Assembly: GCA_013816595.1 (NCBI GenBank)
Contig: JACDEB010000001.1
Span: 1-64,000 of the forward strand
Source of the DNA: Sphingomonas sp.
GTDB lineage: Bacteria > Pseudomonadota > Alphaproteobacteria > Sphingomonadales > Sphingomonadaceae
DNA: 64,000 bases
Direction of reading: 5' to 3'
A program made the translations under genes and the position numbers. Position 1 is the stretch's first letter, and every line of letters begins with the position of its first letter. Below are positions 32,272 through 43,187 of the stretch, one piece after another. The notes below the pieces were generated by a model, which was given only the letters and a program-made list of their open reading frames with translations, was not told where the DNA came from and searched no databases.

Positions 32272-34656
32272 ATGCTGCATCAGGAACTGCCCCAGATTGA
32301 CAGCGGGGCCAGCGGTCGCCTCGGCCGCTGGCTAATTCCCGCGGTGGTCCTTGCCGCTGCGCTCAGCATGGCCATCGTCTTGCTGGTCGCGGCTCAGCCA
32401 ATGTTCGCCGCGATTGCGGTTGCTGGTGGAGCGCTCGCCACTGCGTTCGCAGCGCGCCGGCCAAACGATCGCCTGGCACTGAGCGGAAGCCTTGCAGCGG
32501 GGCCGGATTTCTCGCTCATGGGCGCGGCGATGGGTTTGGCTAAGGAGCCCGCCGCCTTGACCGACGGCGACGGCTGCTTGCTCATTGCCAACGCCGCCTA
32601 TCGGGAGCGCTTCGGCAATGCCCGACCCCCGCTTGGTCTGGCCAGCGACGAGGGGTCGCTGCAGGGCCTCGAAGCCGCTCGAACCATGGCCTGGCGCGAC
32701 GGTGCGGGCTGTGCCGCGCGGATTGAAACCGAAGCCGGTTCGGTCCCGGTCGAGGTTGAGCGGGTTGGCGCCAGCGGAAGCCATTTGCTGTGGCGCTTTC
32801 CCGATCCGGCGCAGGCCGATCCATTGACCCTCGCGATGAAGCGCGCCGCCGGCGTGATGGGCGAACGCCTGGCCTCGGCCGGGATCATGGTCGCGGTGAT
32901 CGATGCCAACAGAATGCTGCTTTCGGGCAATCAATTGTTCGATGTGCGCGCGCTCGGTGTTGGTCAGGACCATGGCAAAGTCCCGTTCCGCGACCTTATT
33001 CGCTGGGCCGAGGACCAGCGCCTGCAATTGCGCTCCGAAGGTGACAATGGGCCGGTGCTTCGGGGCATTTATCTGCCGCTCGATCCCGATGCCGAAAGCG
33101 GAGCCGGGACGTTCCTCATTCTTGAAAATGGCGACGGAACGTCGCTCGACCAGGCGGCCAATGTCCAAGCGCTGCTCGACGTTCTTCCGGTCGGTCTTGC
33201 GCTGGTCGATCGCGACGGGCGTTTCCTGACCCTCAACCAAGCGTTTCGCCAGGCCGCGGGCCTCGGCAGCAGCGCCACCCCGGTCTATCCCGGCGACCTC
33301 GTGGTTAAGGAAGACAAGGCGGCGGTTGCCGACGCCGTTCGCCGCAATGCCCGGGGGCCGGCAATGTCGGGCGACCTCGCGATCCGTCTCGCTCGCCAGC
33401 CGCTGGAACCGGTGGCGCTAACGATCGCCGGTCTGCGCGGGCTTGGCGATGCCGTCGTCCTCCTCCTGCTCAAGGACAATAGCGAGGAAGCCAAGCTGAA
33501 GCGGCAGGTCGCGCAGGCGACCAAGATGCAGGTCGTCGGCCAGCTCGCCGGCGGCGTTGCTCACGATTTCAACAATATCCTGACGGCGATCATCGGCCAT
33601 TGCGACCTGATGCAGATGCGCCATACGCCCGGCGACAGCGACTATGACGACATCCAGCAGATCAAGTCGAACTCCAACCGCGCCGCCGGCCTCACCCGGC
33701 AATTGCTCGCATTTTCGCGCCAGCAGACGCTGCGCCCGCAGGTGTTGCAACTGCCCGACGTGGTCAGCGAGGTGTCGCATCTGCTCAAGCGGCTGCTGGG
33801 CGAGACGGTCCAGCTGGTCGTCAAACACGGCCGCAACCTCGGGCCGGTGCGCGCCGACCCCGGCCAGCTCGAACAGGTTATCGTCAACCTTGCGGTCAAT
33901 GCCCGCGACGCCATCGCCTCGAAAGGCAGCGGAGTCCTAACCATCCAGAGCTATTCGGTGCGCGCCGACCAGGTCGCCGAACTGGGATCGGACATCCTTC
34001 CGGTCGATGATTACAGCGCCTTGTCGGTGGCCGATACCGGCTGCGGTATCGCCGCCAACGTGCTGGGCAAGATTTTCGAGCCGTTTTTCACCACCAAGGA
34101 AGTGGGCAAAGGCACCGGCCTTGGACTGTCGACCGTCTACGGCATCGTCAAACAGTCGGGCGGTTTCATTTTCGCCGATTCCAAGGTCGGGGAGGGGACT
34201 CGCTTCGTCATTTACCTGCCGGTATTCCGCGAGGACGCAAGCGCCGCCAAGGCCCGGGTTCCGGCCGTCGCCAAGAAGGACGAACTGTGGGGCAGCGGCA
34301 ATGTCCTGCTGGTCGAGGACGAGCCGACCGTGCGCAGCGTCGCCGAACGGGCACTCAGCCGCCACGGCTATTCCGTCGTCACCGCTGACAATGGCGAGGA
34401 GGCGCTTGAGATTCTGTCGCGCGGGGACGAATTCGTCCTTCTGATCAGCGATGTCGTCATGCCCGGGATGGACGGCCCGACGATGGTTGCCGAAGCGCGC
34501 AAGAGCCGGCCCGACCTCAAGATCCTGTTCATGTCGGGCTATGCCGAGGAGCAATTGCGCAATTCGATCGACATCCAGAACGTCAACTTCCTCGCCAAGC
34601 CGTTTTCCGTCACCGACCTGGCCCAGGCCACGCGCCGGGCGATCGGCCCAAAATAA
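32272..34656 (+). CDS. cckA: Hybrid histidine kinase CckA (TM, PAS, HisKA, HATPase, receiver)
   Basis: [53 protein letters not shown]; receiver [18 protein letters not shown]. Confidence 0.93.
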   Translation: MLHQELPQIDSGASGRLGRWLIPAVVLAAALSMAIVLLVAAQPMFAAIAVAGGALATAFAARRPNDRLALSGSLAAGPDFSLMGAAMGLAKEPAALTDGDGCLLIANAAYRERFGNARPPLGLASDEGSLQGLEAARTMAWRDGAGCAARIETEAGSVPVEVERVGASGSHLLWRFPDPAQADPLTLAMKRAAGVMGERLASAGIMVAVIDANRMLLSGNQLFDVRALGVGQDHGKVPFRDLIRWAEDQRLQLRSEGDNGPVLRGIYLPLDPDAESGAGTFLILENGDGTSLDQAANVQALLDVLPVGLALVDRDGRFLTLNQAFRQAAGLGSSATPVYPGDLVVKEDKAAVADAVRRNARGPAMSGDLAIRLARQPLEPVALTIAGLRGLGDAVVLLLLKDNSEEAKLKRQVAQATKMQVVGQLAGGVAHDFNNILTAIIGHCDLMQMRHTPGDSDYDDIQQIKSNSNRAAGLTRQLLAFSRQQTLRPQVLQLPDVVSEVSHLLKRLLGETVQLVVKHGRNLGPVRADPGQLEQVIVNLAVNARDAIASKGSGVLTIQSYSVRADQVAELGSDILPVDDYSALSVADTGCGIAANVLGKIFEPFFTTKEVGKGTGLGLSTVYGIVKQSGGFIFADSKVGEGTRFVIYLPVFREDASAAKARVPAVAKKDELWGSGNVLLVEDEPTVRSVAERALSRHGYSVVTADNGEEALEILSRGDEFVLLISDVVMPGMDGPTMVAEARKSRPDLKILFMSGYAEEQLRNSIDIQNVNFLAKPFSVTDLAQATRRAIGPK

Positions 34657-34696
34657 GCATTGCTCTTTGGATTCGCGCGGTTATTCGAACGCGACC

Positions 34697-35056
34697 ATGT
34701 CCGATCCCCCCTCAATCCTGATTGTCGAAGACGAGCCGCTCATCGCGATGATGCTCGAAGACTTCATCGAGGGCCTTGGCTATAAAGTGGTCGCGACCTG
34801 CGAAAGCGTCGGCGACGCGCTTGAGAAGGTGGAGCAGGGCGGATTCGATCTCGCCATCCTCGATGTCCATCTCCACGGCGAAACCATCTGGCCGGTCGCT
34901 GGAGCGCTGCGCGCGCGCAACGTCCCGTTCGTCCTTGCGACCGGAGGTCATGTCGATGATCCGCCAGCCGAGTTCGAAAGCGTCGCGGTGCTCGAGAAGC
35001 CCTATACGATCGAACGGGTGGAATCGGTCATCGGTGCGACTTTGGCCAGCGCTTGA
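34697..35056 (+). CDS. Single-domain response regulator, FAT GUY-like
   Basis: SILIVEDEPLIAMMLEDFIEGLGY; phospho-acceptor region LAILDVHLHGE; PFVLATGGHVDD; VLEKPYTIE. Confidence 0.88.
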   Translation: MSDPPSILIVEDEPLIAMMLEDFIEGLGYKVVATCESVGDALEKVEQGGFDLAILDVHLHGETIWPVAGALRARNVPFVLATGGHVDDPPAEFESVAVLEKPYTIERVESVIGATLASA

Positions 35057-35096
35057 ACCGGCGATCCGGCCCTCCTGCCGTCCAGACCCGACCACG

Positions 35097-35840
35097 ATGA
35101 TCGACATCCAGACTCATTTCGTCTTTCCGACCCATGCGGTTGGGCCGGCCGGGCCGCTCCCGGCGAATGGCGAGACATGGTCGCTCACCACGCCTGACGG
35201 AACCGTCCTCAAGGGCATTCACTTCCCGCCGCTCGATGCCAAGCCAGGCAGCAACCTCGTCCTTGGCTTCGGCGGCAATGGCTGGAACGGGCAAGATGTC
35301 GCGGATTATCTCCACAATCTGTATTCCGGCGATCATGTCGTGGCCTTCCATTACCGCGGTTACCGTCCCTCCACCGGCACCCCGTCGGCGACTGCGCTGA
35401 TCGAGGATGCGCCGCTGGTTTACGATGAGGCGGTCAAGCGCCTGAAGCCGAACAAGGTATTCGCCGCCGGTTTCAGCATCGGCAGCGGAATCGCGGCCCA
35501 ACTCTCGGCCCAGCGGCGGCTCGACGGAGTGGTTCTGGTCACCCCGTTCGATTCGCTCAAATCGGTCGCCCAGTCATTTTACCCGTGGGTACCGATCGCG
35601 ACCTTTTTTCATCATGAGATCGATTCCGCCAGTCCGCTGGAAGCAAGCAAGGCGCCCGCCGCCATTATCGCTGGCGCACGAGACGAAATCATTGCCGCCG
35701 AACGCACCGAGGCCTTGCGCAAGCGAATCCCCAATATCGTCTTCGATCGGACCATCGCCGGCGCCGGCCACAATGACATTTACGGCCGCTCGGACTTCCA
35801 GACGGCGATGAAAGAGGCCCTCGATACCCTCGGCGGATAA
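35097..35840 (+). CDS. Alpha/beta hydrolase
   Basis: VLGFGGNGWNGQD; GFSIGSGIAAQLS nucleophile elbow; GAGHNDIYG. Confidence 0.85.
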   Translation: MIDIQTHFVFPTHAVGPAGPLPANGETWSLTTPDGTVLKGIHFPPLDAKPGSNLVLGFGGNGWNGQDVADYLHNLYSGDHVVAFHYRGYRPSTGTPSATALIEDAPLVYDEAVKRLKPNKVFAAGFSIGSGIAAQLSAQRRLDGVVLVTPFDSLKSVAQSFYPWVPIATFFHHEIDSASPLEASKAPAAIIAGARDEIIAAERTEALRKRIPNIVFDRTIAGAGHNDIYGRSDFQTAMKEALDTLGG

Positions 35841-36001
35841 GACTGCACTTGCGGCTTGCGGCTAAGCTTTCCATATCTTTCAACGGGCAAGCGCAAATCC
35901 CAAAGCGGGGCATTAACGTCTCTAACGGTTGATTGTGCGATAAAGCGGGCTAGCATGGGCCCAGATTGACGGCCGATCATGGCCATATTGCAAGGACGAC
36001 A

Positions 36002-37267
<1,266 letters not shown>

Positions 37268-37270
<3 letters not shown>

Positions 37271-37287
37271 TCAGCTAGCGCTGATCA
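37268..37287. terminator. 20-nt palindrome spanning both stop codons of convergent clpX and L,D-transpeptidase; candidate bidirectional terminator
   Basis: TGATCAGC-TAGC-GCTGATCA: perfect 8-bp stem, 4-nt loop. Confidence 0.55.
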
Positions 37288-38712
37288 ATTTCCGCTCCGC
37301 AGCGCTGCGGTCAGCAGCGGGCCATATCGTTCCATCGCCGGCTCGTCGCGACCATAAGGGTCGGGCAGGAAAGCAACTCCGGACGCCGTCGGCTGAACCG
37401 TCAAATAGGTCATGTAGACCGGCACCGGAGCGGGCAGGCTAACTTCTTGCTCGATCTTGGGATTGGTGCCTTGGGGGAGCGTGCCGTCGAACAGCCAGCG
37501 GGCGAACCGCTTGTAATCTTCGACCCGGACGCAGCCGTTGCTGATCCACAGCTCATTCTTTTCAAAATGCGCCTTTTCCGGCGAATCGTGGAGGTAGATG
37601 CCGAAATAATTGGGCAGCATGAACTTCATCATGCCCATCGAATTGGCCGGGCTTGGAAGGCGCCGGAGCCGGACTTCCTGGCGGCCTTCGACCACCGCCT
37701 GCCAGTCGATCGTCGACGGGTCGATAACCTTGGCGTCCTCGCCATAGCTGGTCAGCACCTGATATTCGCGCTCGGTGAGATAACTGATGCCTTGGGCCGC
37801 GACGCGCGGCGCGATCAGGCTTTTGACCAGTTCGGGGGGCACGTTCCAATAAGGATTGACGCTTGCGAAGCGGATATAGGCGGCCATCATCGGGGTCGCA
37901 GTTTCCATTTTGCCGACGACGATCTTCATGCTGTCGACCTTGCGTCCATTTTCCCACAGCGACAGGCGCGCATCGCCGGCGTCGACGATCGCATAGCGCC
38001 GCTGCTCCTCGGGTGAGGGCAGGCGCTTGGCGCGCTCCATGTTGATGATGATCAACCGCTCGTAATAGGCCGCCCCGCGGTTGAGCCTGTCGATGGTGCC
38101 GCCCCCGGCAATAGCGTCAGCCTTGAGGCCGTGAACGTCTTGAAATTCTTTGACCGCGGCCGCGAGCGGAGCGTCGAACTTGTCGCCTGGCGCAAGTCCG
38201 AGGCGAACGCGCAAGGCGTTGACCCGCTCGCCGGTCGAGCCCGGCTTGAGCGTTGGCCCAGAGGCGATCTGGACCTGGGGCAAATCGTCCCAGCGCTGGC
38301 GATACTTGACCAGCCCGCGCCGCAATTCGGTGTAGATCGGGTTGACCGAGGTGAACATGTCGACCGGAGCGCCGCTCCAACTTTCAAAGGCGATTTCGTG
38401 GAGCTGACCGCCGTCCAGGGCCGAGCGTGGCACGAGTTCCTGATCGATATAGATCATGTCGATGCCCTGCTCGATCGCCGGCGGAAGGTCGGCTGGCTCG
38501 AGTGCTGCGCCGGCCCTCGATGCGGCAGGAGCCTGGCCCTGCGGAATAGCGACGGGACGCGCCTCCCATGGTTCCGCGACCGCTCCCGGCGGCGCCTGCC
38601 ACGGCGCCGGCATGGGCGGCGGCGGGGGTGGATAGCCATATCCGGCCTGCGCCAAAGCGGCGGCGGGAAGGGTCAACGCGCCAAGCGCGAGCAGGATCGT
38701 TGTTTTGTTCAT
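37285..38712 (-). CDS. Murein L,D-transpeptidase (YcbB-like) with peptidoglycan-binding domain
   Basis: GIYLHDSPEKAHFEKNELWISNGCVRVEDY (HxS and SxGCVR active-site motifs); signal peptide. Confidence 0.92.
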   Translation of the reverse strand: MNKTTILLALGALTLPAAALAQAGYGYPPPPPPMPAPWQAPPGAVAEPWEARPVAIPQGQAPAASRAGAALEPADLPPAIEQGIDMIYIDQELVPRSALDGGQLHEIAFESWSGAPVDMFTSVNPIYTELRRGLVKYRQRWDDLPQVQIASGPTLKPGSTGERVNALRVRLGLAPGDKFDAPLAAAVKEFQDVHGLKADAIAGGGTIDRLNRGAAYYERLIIINMERAKRLPSPEEQRRYAIVDAGDARLSLWENGRKVDSMKIVVGKMETATPMMAAYIRFASVNPYWNVPPELVKSLIAPRVAAQGISYLTEREYQVLTSYGEDAKVIDPSTIDWQAVVEGRQEVRLRRLPSPANSMGMMKFMLPNYFGIYLHDSPEKAHFEKNELWISNGCVRVEDYKRFARWLFDGTLPQGTNPKIEQEVSLPAPVPVYMTYLTVQPTASGVAFLPDPYGRDEPAMERYGPLLTAALRSGN

Positions 38713-38866
38713 CACCTCGCCAAGCATAATGCCTGAAACTGAACAGAACCGGAATCCTTATTCTTTTTCAGCATGTTTCGCGAAAAGTCCGGCGCATCGG
38801 GTGAAGAATTCCGCTCGAGCGGCGGGCTTTGTTGCGATTGGCCAAGGGGCCGCCCATATACCGGCG

Positions 38867-41266
38867 ATGAAACGTACGCTTCCAATCCTGCCCCTCCGCG
38901 ACATCGTCGTCTTCCCCCACCGGATCGTCCCGTTGTTCGTAGGCCGTGAAAAATCGGTCGCAGCGCTCGAGGCGGCGATGGCCGAGGACAAGGAATTGTT
39001 CCTCGTCGCCCAGCTCAATCCGGCCGAGGACGATCCCGATCGCGATGCGCTTTACGATCTCGGCGTGGTCGCGACCGCGATGCAACTGCTCAAGCTGCCA
39101 GACGGAACCGTTCGTGTGCTGGTCGAGGGAGCCCGCCGCGCCCGGCTGGTCGAACTCCATGCCGGCGACGGCTATATGACGGCCGAGGTCGAGGACGTGG
39201 CCGAAGAGGAAGCCGAGGGTCCCGAAGCCCAGGCGCTCATGCGCTCGGTCATCGACCAGTTCGAAAATTACGCCAAACTCAACAAGCGCCTGCCGCCGGA
39301 AACCGGAATCCAGCTGGGCGAAATCGACCATTCTTCGATGCTCGCCGATGCGGTCGCTTCGAACCTGTCGATCAAGGTCGCGGAAAAGCAGGCCTTGCTC
39401 AGCGAACTCAACCCCGCGCGCCGGCTCGAAATGGTATTCGCCTTCATGGAGGGCGAACTCGGCGTACTTCAGGTCGAAAAGAAAATCCGCAGCCGGGTCA
39501 AACGGCAGATGGAGAAGACCCAGCGCGAATATTATCTCAACGAGCAATTGAAGGCGATTCAGCGCGAGCTTGGCAATGAGGGCGAGGAAGGCGGCGACGA
39601 GCTTGCTGAACTGGCCGAGAAAATCCGCAAGACGCGGTTGAGCAAGGAAGCGCGGGTTCGCGCCACCGCCGAACTCAAGAAGCTTCGGGCGATGGCACCG
39701 ATGTCGGCCGAAGCAACGGTCGCGCGCAACTATCTTGACGTTCTGCTCGGCCTGCCTTGGGGCAAAAAAAGCCGGGTCAAGAAAGACATCGCGGAGGCTC
39801 AGCGGATCCTCGACGAAGACCATTATGGTCTTGAAAAGGTCAAGGAACGGATCGTCGAATATCTCGCCGTCCAGGCGCGCACCAATCGTCTCAAGGGCCC
39901 GATCCTGTGCCTCGTCGGGCCGCCGGGCGTCGGCAAGACCTCGCTTGGCCGCTCGATCGCCCGGGCCACGGGCCGGGAATTCGTCCGCCAGTCGCTCGGC
40001 GGGGTCCGCGACGAAGCCGAAATCCGCGGTCACCGCCGCACCTATATCGGTTCGATGCCAGGCAAGATCATGGCCAATCTCAAGAAAGCCGGGGCCAATA
40101 ATCCGCTGTTCCTGCTCGATGAGATCGACAAGCTTGGCCAGGATTTCCGCGGCGACCCGTCGTCGGCACTGCTCGAAGTGCTCGATCCGGAACAGAACAG
40201 CCGTTTCCAGGACCATTATCTCGAACTCGATTACGATCTGTCGGACGTGATGTTCGTGACCACCGCGAACAGCCTCGATATGCCGCAGGCACTGCTTGAC
40301 CGGATGGAGGTCATCCGCCTCGAAGGCTATACCGAGGACGAGAAGGTCCAGATCGCCAAGCGTCACCTGATCCCCAAACAGATGGAAGCGCATGGGCTCA
40401 AGGACGGCGAACTCGATTATGGCGACGACGGGGTGCGCGCGATCATCCGCCATTACACCCGTGAAGCCGGGGTCCGCACTTTGGAACGCGAATTGGCCAA
40501 AATTGCCCGCAAGTCGCTTCGCCAGATACTTGAGAAGAAAGTTGAGACCGTCAGTCTAACCGACGAAAATATCGGTGAATTCCTTGGCGTGCGCAAGTTC
40601 CGTTATGGCAGCGGCGAGGACGAGGATCAGATTGGCGCTGTGACCGGTTTGGCGTGGACCGAAGTTGGCGGCGAACTGCTCACCATCGAGGCCGTAACCG
40701 TTCCCGGCAAGGGCCAGATCAAAACCACCGGCAAGCTCGGCGAAGTGATGCAGGAATCGATTCAGGCGGCGATGAGCTTCGTCAAGGCGCGCGCGCCGGC
40801 GTTTGGAGTCAAGCCGAGCATTTTCGCGCGCAAGGACATTCACGTTCACTTGCCCGAAGGCGCTGTGCCCAAGGACGGGCCGTCGGCCGGCATTGGAATG
40901 GTCACCGCGATCATTTCCACGCTGACCGGGATCGCGGTTCGCCGCGATGTCGCGATGACTGGTGAAGTGACCTTGCGCGGGCGGGTTCTACCGATCGGCG
41001 GGCTCAAGGAAAAATTGCTGGCTGCCTTGCGCGGCGGAATCACCACTGTTCTCATTCCCCAGGAAAATGAGAAGGACCTGGTCGATTTGCCCGCCGGAGT
41101 CCGCGACGCTCTTGAAATCGTTCCGGTGTCGCATGTCGATGAAGTCCTCGCTCGAGCCTTGGTCGCACCGATCGTCGCGATCGAATGGACCGACGCCGAC
41201 GAGCATGCCGCTGAGCCCCCGGTTCAGCCAGGCGGCGGGGAGCCCGGCACTCCGCTTCGCCACTAG
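38867..41266 (+). CDS. lon: ATP-dependent protease Lon
   Basis: LCLVGPPGVGKTSLGRSIA; catalytic PKDGPSAGIGM. Confidence 0.99.
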   Translation: MKRTLPILPLRDIVVFPHRIVPLFVGREKSVAALEAAMAEDKELFLVAQLNPAEDDPDRDALYDLGVVATAMQLLKLPDGTVRVLVEGARRARLVELHAGDGYMTAEVEDVAEEEAEGPEAQALMRSVIDQFENYAKLNKRLPPETGIQLGEIDHSSMLADAVASNLSIKVAEKQALLSELNPARRLEMVFAFMEGELGVLQVEKKIRSRVKRQMEKTQREYYLNEQLKAIQRELGNEGEEGGDELAELAEKIRKTRLSKEARVRATAELKKLRAMAPMSAEATVARNYLDVLLGLPWGKKSRVKKDIAEAQRILDEDHYGLEKVKERIVEYLAVQARTNRLKGPILCLVGPPGVGKTSLGRSIARATGREFVRQSLGGVRDEAEIRGHRRTYIGSMPGKIMANLKKAGANNPLFLLDEIDKLGQDFRGDPSSALLEVLDPEQNSRFQDHYLELDYDLSDVMFVTTANSLDMPQALLDRMEVIRLEGYTEDEKVQIAKRHLIPKQMEAHGLKDGELDYGDDGVRAIIRHYTREAGVRTLERELAKIARKSLRQILEKKVETVSLTDENIGEFLGVRKFRYGSGEDEDQIGAVTGLAWTEVGGELLTIEAVTVPGKGQIKTTGKLGEVMQESIQAAMSFVKARAPAFGVKPSIFARKDIHVHLPEGAVPKDGPSAGIGMVTAIISTLTGIAVRRDVAMTGEVTLRGRVLPIGGLKEKLLAALRGGITTVLIPQENEKDLVDLPAGVRDALEIVPVSHVDEVLARALVAPIVAIEWTDADEHAAEPPVQPGGGEPGTPLRH

Positions 41267-41346
41267 GCTTTGACTCAGGGGGGGAATCTGGCGTTAATGC
41301 TGCCCGTCTTGTGCATGAGTCTCGCGCGGGACAGGGGAGCCGAAGG

Positions 41347-41619
41347 ATGAACAAGCAGGAATTGATCGGCCACGTCGCCGAACGCGCGGGATTGAGCAGG
41401 AATGACGCCAGCCGGGCGATAGAGACCATGCTCGATGTCGTTACCGCAACGCTCAAGCGCGGCGATGAGGTGCGATTGGTCGGTTTTGGCAATTTCTCGG
41501 TTACGCGCCGGAAGGCGTCGACCGGGCGCAATCCGCGCACTGGCGAGCCGATCCAGATCAAGGCTACTTCGCAGCCCAAATTCCGTGCCGGCAAGATCCT
41601 AAAGGACGCCGTCCAATAA
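41347..41619 (+). CDS. hupB: HU family DNA-binding protein
   Basis: MNKQELIGHVAERAGLSRNDASRAIETML...GFGNFSVTRRKASTGRNPRTGE. Confidence 0.97.
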   Translation: MNKQELIGHVAERAGLSRNDASRAIETMLDVVTATLKRGDEVRLVGFGNFSVTRRKASTGRNPRTGEPIQIKATSQPKFRAGKILKDAVQ

Positions 41620-41630
41620 GCGGACAAACG

Positions 41631-41659
41631 CTGGACAGTGCGGCGCTCGGCCTTATATG
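41631..41659 (+). promoter_or_regulatory. Candidate sigma70-type promoter for tRNA-Val
   Basis: CTGGAC (41631-41636), 17-nt spacer, TATATG (41654-41659); tRNA begins 25 nt downstream. Confidence 0.5.
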
Positions 41660-41683
41660 CGCCCATTCTCGTTCGATCGGTAA

Positions 41684-41758
41684 GGGCGCGTAGCTCAGTG
41701 GTAGAGCACTGTGTTCACACCGCAGGGGTCGCAAGTTCAATCCTTGCCGCGCCCACCA
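41684..41758 (+). tRNA. tRNA-Val (anticodon CAC), CCA encoded
   Basis: Acceptor GGGCGCG/CGCGCCC, anticodon stem CTGTG-TTCACAC-CGCAG, T-arm with GTTCAATCC. Confidence 0.95.
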
Positions 41759-41789
41759 TTCTCAGCCGTCGAACGATGTTTTTCCAATA

Positions 41790-42494
41790 TCAGCGTAAAT
41801 AGCTAGGCTGGAAGTTCGCCACTCGGCGAAATTCGGCCGGATCGGGAATCTGGATCTCGCGGCCACGGCGCTTGATCAGGCCTTGTCGCTCAAGATCGGC
41901 GAACACCCGATTGACGTTGACCGAGGTCTGCCCGGTGATGTCGGCAATCTGTTGCTGGGTGAAAGGGTTGGTCAGCCGGCTCTGCCCTGAGTGCATGCGC
42001 AACTGGGTTTCGCACAGCAGATGAGCGACGCGAGCGGTGGAATCGCGCCGGCCGCAATTGACCAGCCATTCATATCCGATCGCCTCGTTGCGCTGAATCA
42101 ATTTCCAGAAAAACCGCTGGAGCGAGGGGTTGGCATCGACGATCGGGCCGAAATCTTGGGCCCGGCCAACCTTCACCTCACTCCGCAGAATCGCCTGGAT
42201 GCCGTAATCCGCCCGACCATCGCGGGGAAGAATGCCTTCGCCGGGGAAGCGCAAGGCGACAATCTGACGGCGGCCGCTGGAGTCGCTTTTATATTTGCAC
42301 AGCAATCCGGACCGCACGAACATCACTTCGTCGCGGTTCGCGCCCTCCTCGCGGAACGGCTTGCGCGGCTCGGAGTGGACGAACTTTGCCGGCATTTCGT
42401 CGAGCATTTTGGCGAGATTCGGATCGAGGCCCGCAGCGATGAGTTTTTCGCGCAGGTCGACTCCAGATGCGGCCGACTGTGGTCGCCGACTCAT
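41790..42494 (-). CDS. Crp/Fnr family transcriptional regulator
   Basis: cNMP-like domain; HTH FTQQQIADITGQTSVNVNRVFADLERQGLI; no N-terminal FNR-type Cys cluster. Confidence 0.9.
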   Translation of the reverse strand: MSRRPQSAASGVDLREKLIAAGLDPNLAKMLDEMPAKFVHSEPRKPFREEGANRDEVMFVRSGLLCKYKSDSSGRRQIVALRFPGEGILPRDGRADYGIQAILRSEVKVGRAQDFGPIVDANPSLQRFFWKLIQRNEAIGYEWLVNCGRRDSTARVAHLLCETQLRMHSGQSRLTNPFTQQQIADITGQTSVNVNRVFADLERQGLIKRRGREIQIPDPAEFRRVANFQPSYLR

Positions 42495-42560
42495 TTCGTT
42501 CTCCCCGCGATCAGGATGAACCCGACACATGGGGTTTGCAAGAAATTATAGCAAAATAAG

Positions 42561-42989
42561 TTACTTAAAATATAGCGCGACACTCGCCGACAGCTCCTCA
42601 ATTTGATCGTCATTGAGCGTGATCGCCGATGCCAGTTGCGGCGGACCGGGCCAGCCGCAATCGGGGAAATCAACACCGTTCCAATGTCGAGTGCCATGAT
42701 AACGCGGTATGACATGAAAATGGACTTGCGGGTCAACCATCATCAGCATCAGATAATTGATCCGTTCGAACCGGGTGAACTGGGCCAAAGCTCGCTCGAT
42801 GGCGGCGACCGCAACGCCTTGCTCGGCAAACGCTTCTGCCGGCAGCGCGCCATAGGCCGTAACTTCGCTTTTGGCAGCGAGCACAAGTGAACCCAAAGTC
42901 ACCTGGGCCGGGCGCAGCAACACCAGCCAGTGGCGCAGTTCTTTTACTAGCGTTGCCGGATAGCCGAATTTCTCGATCGTCGGATTCAT
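42561..42989 (-). CDS. HIT family protein (first HIT-motif His replaced by Gln)
   Basis: MMVDPQVHFHVIPRYHGTRHWNG. Confidence 0.82.
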   Translation of the reverse strand: MNPTIEKFGYPATLVKELRHWLVLLRPAQVTLGSLVLAAKSEVTAYGALPAEAFAEQGVAVAAIERALAQFTRFERINYLMLMMVDPQVHFHVIPRYHGTRHWNGVDFPDCGWPGPPQLASAITLNDDQIEELSASVALYFK

Positions 42990-43074
42990 GCCGGCGGTCC
43001 CTTTGCTTGCCTTCCACCCCAACCGACCTTAAGTGGCTGCGGCGCCTGTGGGAACATCCTTCACGGCGTTCCGT

Positions 43075-43152
43075 GGCGATCGTAGCTCAGCTGGTTAGAG
43101 CATCGGTTTGTGGTACCGAGGGTCGCGGGTTCAAGCCCCGTCGATCGCCCCA
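43075..43152 (+). tRNA. tRNA-His (anticodon GTG), with encoded G-1 and CCA
   Basis: Acceptor GCGATCG/CGATCGC; G-1 opposite C73; anticodon stem TCGGT-TTGTGGT-ACCGA. Confidence 0.95.
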
Positions 43153-43187
43153 TTTTTTCACCGGTTTTGATTGGACAGACCCGACCA

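Noticed and set aside
34697-35056. Identification of the lone receiver as CpdR
   Set aside because: Its sequence (PFVLATGG, VEDEPLIAMMLEDFIEGLGY) fits the FAT GUY-like group better; CpdR identity not supported.
35911-35926. Possible CtrA box upstream of clpX (TTAACGTCTCTAACGG)
   Set aside because: Spacing of the half-sites does not match TTAA-N7-TTAA.
38728-38770. Possible sigma32 promoter upstream of lon
   Set aside because: CCTG...CTTAT-like elements are present but the ~21-nt spacing does not fit the alphaproteobacterial heat-shock consensus.
38768-40453. 561-aa ORF antisense to lon
   Set aside because: Shadow ORF opposite a clear Lon coding sequence.
41684-43152. tRNA-Val/tRNA-His region as an integration hotspot
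   Set aside because: No integrase, attachment-site repeat or foreign gene content around the tRNAs.
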